Source: UBA7455 sp026713185
GTDB lineage: Bacteria; Pseudomonadota; Gammaproteobacteria; Pseudomonadales; Azotimanducaceae
Assembly (NCBI GenBank): GCA_963665785.1
Contig: OY762456.1
Location: 2,976,001-3,040,000, forward strand
Direction: 5' to 3'
DNA: 64,000 nucleotides
The position numbers and the translations under genes were made by a program. Below are positions 59,260 to 64,000 of this stretch, in pieces; the first letter of the stretch is position 1; every line of letters starts with the position of its first letter. The notes below the pieces were generated by a model. That model was not told where the DNA came from and made no database searches. It was given only the letters and a program-made list of their open reading frames with translations.

Positions 59260-61284
59260 CTAGCGCCCAAACAACCGCCTTAGACCACTAAATCTACCCG
59301 GTGCGTGAATCCGTGACCCCAGGAACTCCTCAACCTCTGTTCGCACCAGGAATGTATAGTTACCCTGCGTAGTGTCGGAATCAATCAGAGTCGACGGAAC
59401 ATCATCCCAGCCGAATGAACGGCGACCGAAGGCGTCCAAGGGTTCCCAGACGATTATCCTGTCGTTGGCCAGCATCCACCCCCGGGGAGTACTGGCTTCT
59501 TCATCTGCATAGGATGCTGGTCTGAGTAGGCTCTGCAGCGCGGCTTTGACCCGATCATACCTCTTGCTCGCGTAATCATGCCAGGTTATCTGACGGCACC
59601 AGGATGGCTTTTCTCCCAGCGCCTTTCCGATGATTCCGCTTAACACCTCTGACGACAGCGCCAGCCAGTCCTCCGGCAAGGCGTCTGCTTCAAGGGCTTC
59701 CATAACCTCCACCAGATAGCGTTTGTAAAGGTCGCCGGTGAGTTTGCGCCGCATGGCCTGTATTTCGCCAAACAGTTGCTGTCGCCGCACCTCATCGTAT
59801 TGCGGCAGGGCAGTGGTCGTGTAGATCATCAGGCTGCGTTTGACGACCTCATCGGGAAACGAGTGCGAGTCGTTGTTCATTGAAATCGTGAAACAGGGAA
59901 ACTCATCTGTATAGGGTTGCAGCTCGTCCTTGATCATATCCTTACCGTGAGCATTGAATGCGGTCTTGCTAATGTCGTCGAAAACCACGGGGAATCGCCT
60001 GTACGTTGCCTGCAGACCACGAAGCTTCGCCGTAGTGAACTGGCGCTTCTCGATGGTTTGAACCCTGTTGAACATAGACATCATCAGAGTGTCTATGAGT
60101 GTCGTCTTGCCACAGTTGGACTTGCCGAACACGACGCAGAACTGCGGGTATCTGATGATATCGCTGTCTTCTATCAGGGCCAGTGAACGCAGGTCCGACA
60201 TCAGGGGCGAGAAATAGAACCAGGAAGTAAGGATAAAGTAGTCCCTCTGGTGGCGGGGGACGTCTCCCTCGAAGCTCGCGTAGTTCTCGAAGTAGTTGAC
60301 CAGCAGTTCAGCGTCATTGCGGACCGATTCGTCCTTATAGGTCAAAGGGAAGGGTTTACCTGAGAGCGTGGCCTTTTGATTCACACGATCGATGTGGAAG
60401 TAAGTCGCCTCGACATCCTTTACCGACTTCACCAGCTTAACCTGTGCTATCTGTCTCCGGACGTCTGGCGTGATGCTCTGTCGTCCATTGCGTGTCGGGA
60501 GGACAACAGCGGACAGGGACGGACCCAGACTGGAAGCAACCCTCTCTACCTTCTGGATTTGAACAGGCAACCTGGTCTGGTCCTGAGGTGGTGGCTCAAT
60601 GACCAGAGTTGGGGCATCCGTGTCCATTACCGGCGTATCTGCTATATCTATTTCCGCCCTGGTGATTTTCTCTTCCGGTATATCAACGCTGTCGGATGCG
60701 GCATCCCGAATCTCCTGGTACATATTGCTGTAGTGCTGCCAGGCATCCGCGCTGTCGTCAAACACTACCAAGGTCTCCGGCTGTTGTCCGGAAAATGCTC
60801 TCTCCGACAGGTTGGCCGAGCCCACGATGACGCGCCGCCGTTCGTCTTCGCCGGACAGCAGGAAAAGCTTCGCGTGAGCAACATAGTTGCGCAGAACCCT
60901 GAACGCTGCTTTGCCCTCGTGTACCTTTTCCAGGATATGGAGATGACGCTTATCCGGCAGGTCCATAATGGCAGCGCGGGTATCCCCTATGACGGTTTTC
61001 TGGAATGCCAGGATTGTCCTGATGTTCTGCAGTGTCCCCTCGTAGCCAAAGATGCACTCGAATTCGCCGAAATCAAAGTTATCGAGCATCCTGATGATCG
61101 CGTCTGCGCTTGCCGAATATGTCAGCACCTTAAGGCTGGTGAATCCAGAGAACAGATCCCAGTCGAACTTTGTCGCCGACTGAAACCCGGCATGGACGAC
61201 CCTGAGTCCGCCGCCATCATCGATTGGGAACAACTCCTGATTGGGACCGGGGTTTTCTTCCGTTGTAAACATCTGGTTTGGCAT
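59260..61284 (-). CDS. PLD-family nuclease fused to a P-loop (helicase-like) ATPase
   Basis: A 674-residue two-domain protein. Residues 1-195 form a phospholipase D-like nuclease with one HKD-type motif: H137 and K139 in HAKLFLL, then G155-S-A-N in VIVGSANLSERAFSG; the Asp of HxKxxxxD is replaced by Ser144. After a linker with a Pro/Thr-rich stretch, the C-terminal half has Walker A GKSNCGKTT (387-395), Walker B FPVVFDDIS (D436, D437), a sensor-like TISMNND (N470) and DEVVKRSLMIYTT with possible arginine finger R483, an order seen in SF3/AAA-type helicases. The ATG at 61284 follows AGAGGT. It stands alone; a DNA-targeting defence function is inferred. Confidence 0.75.
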   Translation of the reverse strand: MPNQMFTTEENPGPNQELFPIDDGGGLRVVHAGFQSATKFDWDLFSGFTSLKVLTYSASADAIIRMLDNFDFGEFECIFGYEGTLQNIRTILAFQKTVIGDTRAAIMDLPDKRHLHILEKVHEGKAAFRVLRNYVAHAKLFLLSGEDERRRVIVGSANLSERAFSGQQPETLVVFDDSADAWQHYSNMYQEIRDAASDSVDIPEEKITRAEIDIADTPVMDTDAPTLVIEPPPQDQTRLPVQIQKVERVASSLGPSLSAVVLPTRNGRQSITPDVRRQIAQVKLVKSVKDVEATYFHIDRVNQKATLSGKPFPLTYKDESVRNDAELLVNYFENYASFEGDVPRHQRDYFILTSWFYFSPLMSDLRSLALIEDSDIIRYPQFCVVFGKSNCGKTTLIDTLMMSMFNRVQTIEKRQFTTAKLRGLQATYRRFPVVFDDISKTAFNAHGKDMIKDELQPYTDEFPCFTISMNNDSHSFPDEVVKRSLMIYTTTALPQYDEVRRQQLFGEIQAMRRKLTGDLYKRYLVEVMEALEADALPEDWLALSSEVLSGIIGKALGEKPSWCRQITWHDYASKRYDRVKAALQSLLRPASYADEEASTPRGWMLANDRIIVWEPLDAFGRRSFGWDDVPSTLIDSDTTQGNYTFLVRTEVEEFLGSRIHAPGRFSGLRRLFGR

Positions 61285-61391
61285 GGCTACCTCTGGGCAT
61301 TTGACCAGGTAGAAGAGGGGAAAGATTATACATGATTGTCGCATCCACTACGCCACTGGCGCAGTGTCGCACAACACGGCGCACTCAGCCC

Positions 61392-61514
61392 ATGCCTTGC
61401 AATGATCTGTTGATAGCCGCGCATTGCCTGGCAGAGAACCTGGTGGCAGTTACCGCCAACATCGATGAATTCAGCCGCGTACCCGGTCTGGGTGTGGAGA
61501 ACTGGTTGTCTTGA
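61392..61514 (+). pseudogene. C-terminal relic of a VapC-type PIN toxin gene
   Basis: The frame encodes CNDLLIAAHCLAENLVAVTA and NIDEFSRVPGLGVENWLS, which is the typical end of VapC toxins of the 'NDLLIAAHA..VTNNxxEFxRVPGL' type. Everything before it (back to an ATG at 61332) has no resemblance to a PIN domain, so the first two thirds including the main catalytic Asp are gone. No antitoxin gene is seen. It lies between the PLD-ATPase gene and the amidohydrolase. Confidence 0.75.
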
Positions 61515-61591
61515 CTGGGTAACGTGTACGCGGCTTCCTACTCATAGAGAAATGCCATATTATTAAAACAATCAAACTCAGAGGTGCTGCC

Positions 61592-63313
61592 ATGCACGAT
61601 CTGGTCATTAGGGGCGGTAACGTGGTAGATGGCGCCGGTCAGCCGTCACGCATCGCCGATGTTGGTATTGACGGTTCAGTCATCACTGCAGTGGGGAATG
61701 GTGTCGGGGCTGGTCGACGCGAGATTGATGCCGCGGGTCTGCTCGTAACGCCGGGCTTCGTGGATGTGCACACTCACTATGATGGTCAGGCGACATGGGA
61801 CCCGGAACTCACACCGTCATCGCTGCATGGCGTGACGACCGTGGTGTGCGGTAACTGTGGCGTAGGTTTTGCGCCGGCGTTGCCCGATAAACACGACTGG
61901 CTGATTCAGCTTATGGAAGGAGTCGAGGATATCCCGGGAGCCGCTCTGTCGGTGGGTATCGACTGGCAGTGGGAGACGTTTCCCGAGTACCTTGATGCGC
62001 TCGAGCGCATGCCGCGCGTGATGGACATAGCGTGCCAGGTTCCGCATGGTCCCGTAAGGGCGTACGTGATGGGTGAGCGTGGCGCTCGCAATGAGGACGC
62101 GACCCCAGCCGATCTCGATGCCATGGCCGCCATCGTGAAAGAAGGCGTTCGACAAGGAGCACTGGGATTCTCGTCCTCCCGCACCAAGTTACATCGCGCA
62201 CTGGACGGTGAAGTCGTACCGGGTACTTTCGCCGCTGAAGTGGAAATGGTCGCACTCGGTAAGGCTGTTGCGGATGCAGGTGGCGGTGTGGTCGAGGTGA
62301 TTTCAGATATCGGAACGGGGGGTCTCGCGGGGGACTTTTGCGACGACATCAACTGGATGCGTGAACTTGGTGATCGCCACGGCCTGACAGTGTTGTATAC
62401 GTTGCACCAGAACGACCGCACACCGGATGAGTGGCGAGAGCTGCTGGCGATGTCCTCGGCGCCAATGTCCGGTCCAGGCAAGGTAGTCGCACAGGTCGCA
62501 GGCAGGCCGATCGGTCTGCTGCTGGGTCTCGAAACATCCCTGCACCCGTTCTTGAAGCATCCGACCTACATGGCGCTTGCCCACCTGCCACTCGATGAAA
62601 GGGTCATCGAACTGCACAAGCCCGAGGTCAGGGCGGCGATCCTGAACGAGAACACCACGTTCACTGGTCGGTTCAATGAAGATATAGCACACGGGTTTCA
62701 CAAGATGTATCCGCTGGGAGATGAGCCAGACTACGAGCCGGATACCAGCGACTGCATTGCAGCCCGTGCAGAACGCGAAAACGTTAGCCCGTACGCATTC
62801 ACCTACGACCTGCTGACAGGTAATGGCGGTAAAAACCTTCTGTTCTTCCCGCTGTTCGAATACTCGCAGCACACCTTGAGTCCAACGCTGGAACGCCTGC
62901 AACACGACGGCACGATTCTGGGGCTGGGTGACGGCGGTGCGCACTGCCGTTTGATCTGCGATTCCTCAACGCCAACGTTCATGCTCACACATTGGGCGCG
63001 CGACCGTTCCAAAGGACCCAGGATGAACTTGGCGGATGTCATCAAGCTGCAAACCTCCGATACGGCGAAGTTATATGGACTGTCTGACCGGGGCACGGTG
63101 CAGGTGGGAAAGAAGGCCGACCTCAACATACTGGACTTCGAGGCACTGTCAATAGATGCGCCACGGATGGTATACGACTTGCCGGCAGGCGCGCCGCGGC
63201 TCGTGCAGTTCTCGCGGGGCTACAAGGCTACCATCGTGTCGGGCCAAGTGGTCCGGGAAGATGGCGAGTTCACCGGTGCGCGCCCTGGCGTACTGATTCG
63301 CGGTCGACGCTGA
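61592..63313 (+). CDS. Amidohydrolase, N-acyl-D-amino-acid deacylase type
   Basis: A 573-residue metal-dependent hydrolase of the D-aminoacylase branch. It opens DLVIRGGNVVDGAGQPSRIA and carries the metal-binding PGFVDVHTHYDGQATWDP (H-x-H), SLHGVTTVVCGNCGVGFAP with the Cys typical of D-aminoacylases, GDGGAHCRLICDSS with catalytic Asp region, and GKKADLNILDFE at the end. Expected reaction: hydrolysis of N-acyl-D-amino acids or related cyclic amides. It is followed after 18 bp by a convergent LLM oxidoreductase. Confidence 0.9.
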   Translation: MHDLVIRGGNVVDGAGQPSRIADVGIDGSVITAVGNGVGAGRREIDAAGLLVTPGFVDVHTHYDGQATWDPELTPSSLHGVTTVVCGNCGVGFAPALPDKHDWLIQLMEGVEDIPGAALSVGIDWQWETFPEYLDALERMPRVMDIACQVPHGPVRAYVMGERGARNEDATPADLDAMAAIVKEGVRQGALGFSSSRTKLHRALDGEVVPGTFAAEVEMVALGKAVADAGGGVVEVISDIGTGGLAGDFCDDINWMRELGDRHGLTVLYTLHQNDRTPDEWRELLAMSSAPMSGPGKVVAQVAGRPIGLLLGLETSLHPFLKHPTYMALAHLPLDERVIELHKPEVRAAILNENTTFTGRFNEDIAHGFHKMYPLGDEPDYEPDTSDCIAARAERENVSPYAFTYDLLTGNGGKNLLFFPLFEYSQHTLSPTLERLQHDGTILGLGDGGAHCRLICDSSTPTFMLTHWARDRSKGPRMNLADVIKLQTSDTAKLYGLSDRGTVQVGKKADLNILDFEALSIDAPRMVYDLPAGAPRLVQFSRGYKATIVSGQVVREDGEFTGARPGVLIRGRR

Positions 63314-63331
63314 CTTCCTGGACATTGTGTC

Positions 63332-64000
63332 TTAGCCAACGAGCGGGGCTACTTCGTCCATGAAGTGATGCATGCGATCGAGCGTTTTTGAAACCGGAGG
63401 ACTGCGAAAGTCGAACGCCACTTCGGTTACACCCATCGCCTGGTAGGCCAGAAGATCTTCGGCGATCTGGGCCGGTTCGCCGGTAAAAAGCAACCGGTCG
63501 TGCCCGGGGGGTACCCGTCCCGGATCATAGGACGGCGCTTTGAAAGCAATCGTCAACGACCTGTAATCGCGACCCTCTGCCTCGGTCAAGCGTTTCAGCT
63601 TATCCAGCAGTGTTCGGAACTCCGTCGGAGGCAGCGGCGAAGCCGAGGTTGCCCCAACTGGCTGCCAGCCGTCGCCATGTCTCGCCACCCGTCGCAGTGA
63701 AGCTGGACTATGGCCGCCGATCCAGATAGGCGGATGTGGCTCTTGTACCGGATGCGGCATACAGTGCAATGCCTCGAATGCATAGGATTCCCCGTCATGT
63801 GACACAGGGTCCTGCGTCCAGCATTTCTTGAAAATCTCAATGTACTCGTCGCTCACCTTGCCGCGCTTGTCAAAGTCAGCTGTACCGAGTGCCTGAAACT
63901 CTTCACGCATCCAACCCACGCCCACACCCACCGTCAGCCGTCCTTTCGACAGCACGTCGATGGTTGCAAGCATCTTTGCCGTTACCAGCGGGTTCCGGTG
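63332..64000 (-). CDS. LLM-class F420/FMN-dependent oxidoreductase (5' end outside window)
   Basis: The C-terminal 220 or so residues of a luciferase-like oxidoreductase. The frame stays open to the window edge, reading RNPLVTAKMLATIDVLSKGR, a stretch found in the middle of this family, so the start lies beyond 64000. GVGVGWMREEFQALG, PIWIGGHSPASLRRVARHGD and the C-terminal FDFRSPPVSKTLDRMHHF fit the TIGR03619-like F420-dependent group. An internal ATG at 63973 is not the true start. Confidence 0.88.
   Translation of the reverse strand, partial: HRNPLVTAKMLATIDVLSKGRLTVGVGVGWMREEFQALGTADFDKRGKVSDEYIEIFKKCWTQDPVSHDGESYAFEALHCMPHPVQEPHPPIWIGGHSPASLRRVARHGDGWQPVGATSASPLPPTEFRTLLDKLKRLTEAEGRDYRSLTIAFKAPSYDPGRVPPGHDRLLFTGEPAQIAEDLLAYQAMGVTEVAFDFRSPPVSKTLDRMHHFMDEVAPLVG

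Noticed and set aside
1..64000. tRNA, rRNA, riboswitch or replication-origin sequences
   Set aside because: Reading the intergenic gaps gave no cloverleaf, ribosomal, riboswitch or DnaA-box pattern that could be supported by eye.

Overview
The window looks like chromosomal DNA of a heterotrophic, probably marine, Gram-negative bacterium, most likely a gammaproteobacterium. The signs are two large TonB-dependent receptors, an ECF sigma/FecR signalling pair, outer-membrane-type lipoproteins with FG-GAP/ASPIC-UnbV repeats, a secreted sulfatase, and many CoA-transferase III, acyl-CoA dehydrogenase, LLM-flavin, SDR and dioxygenase genes, at base composition slightly above 50% GC by eye. Placement below class is inference. 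I see no rRNA, tRNA, CRISPR array, prophage or intact insertion sequence.

Layout. 1-10.5 kb: two diverged transposase-derived genes (26-1291 and 9307-10518) that have lost the catalytic acids flank a leftward run of catabolic genes (BNR-repeat protein, small coiled-coil membrane protein, two CoA-transferases, LLM oxidoreductase, nucleoside hydrolase, alpha/beta hydrolase coupled to an SCP2-like protein). 10.7-19 kb: a TonB receptor, two tandem ASPIC/UnbV lipoproteins and a family-5 solute-binding protein, read as an uptake cluster, followed by a convergent sulfatase. 20.7-24.1 kb: binding protein, HAMP membrane sensor without output domain, and OFA-type MFS transporter. 24.1-26.6 kb: GYD protein, SDR and VapBC, embedded in short palindromic and tandem repeats.

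26.6-29.4 kb is the most unusual part: three tightly packed genes encoding a BtaA/DUF3419-like aminocarboxypropyl transferase, a GNAT-like protein and a heme-oxygenase-like diiron oxygenase of the CADD type. They are bracketed by a repeat array on the left and by a 167-bp MITE plus a broken solute-binding-protein gene on the right, so they look like an acquired cassette that makes or modifies a small molecule.

29.7-44.2 kb is general catabolism: Gfo/Idh and SDR oxidoreductases, two paralogous 2-hydroxyacid dehydrogenases, a zinc alcohol dehydrogenase, an aminotransferase, an acyl-CoA dehydrogenase with both subunits of a methylcrotonyl-CoA-type carboxylase, a carboxylesterase and an aldo/keto reductase. 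44.2-59.1 kb couples an ECF sigma factor, FecR anti-sigma and an STN-bearing TonB receptor (with an internal start and second signal peptide) to a rightward set of Gfo/Idh, two acetoacetate-decarboxylase-like proteins, epoxide hydrolase, PhyH-HEAT dioxygenase, CoA-transferase and TauD-type dioxygenase; this is plausibly an inducible import and oxidative degradation pathway for one unknown substrate. 59.2-64 kb holds a lone PLD-nuclease/P-loop ATPase fusion (defence candidate), a VapC relic, a D-aminoacylase-type amidohydrolase and a partial LLM oxidoreductase.

A family of short palindromic repeats (core GGGGTCRGAG) occurs at about 24.6, 26.4 and 42.1 kb, with a related tandem at 4.2 kb. It is the main intergenic structure; no transposase that could move it is visible in the window.
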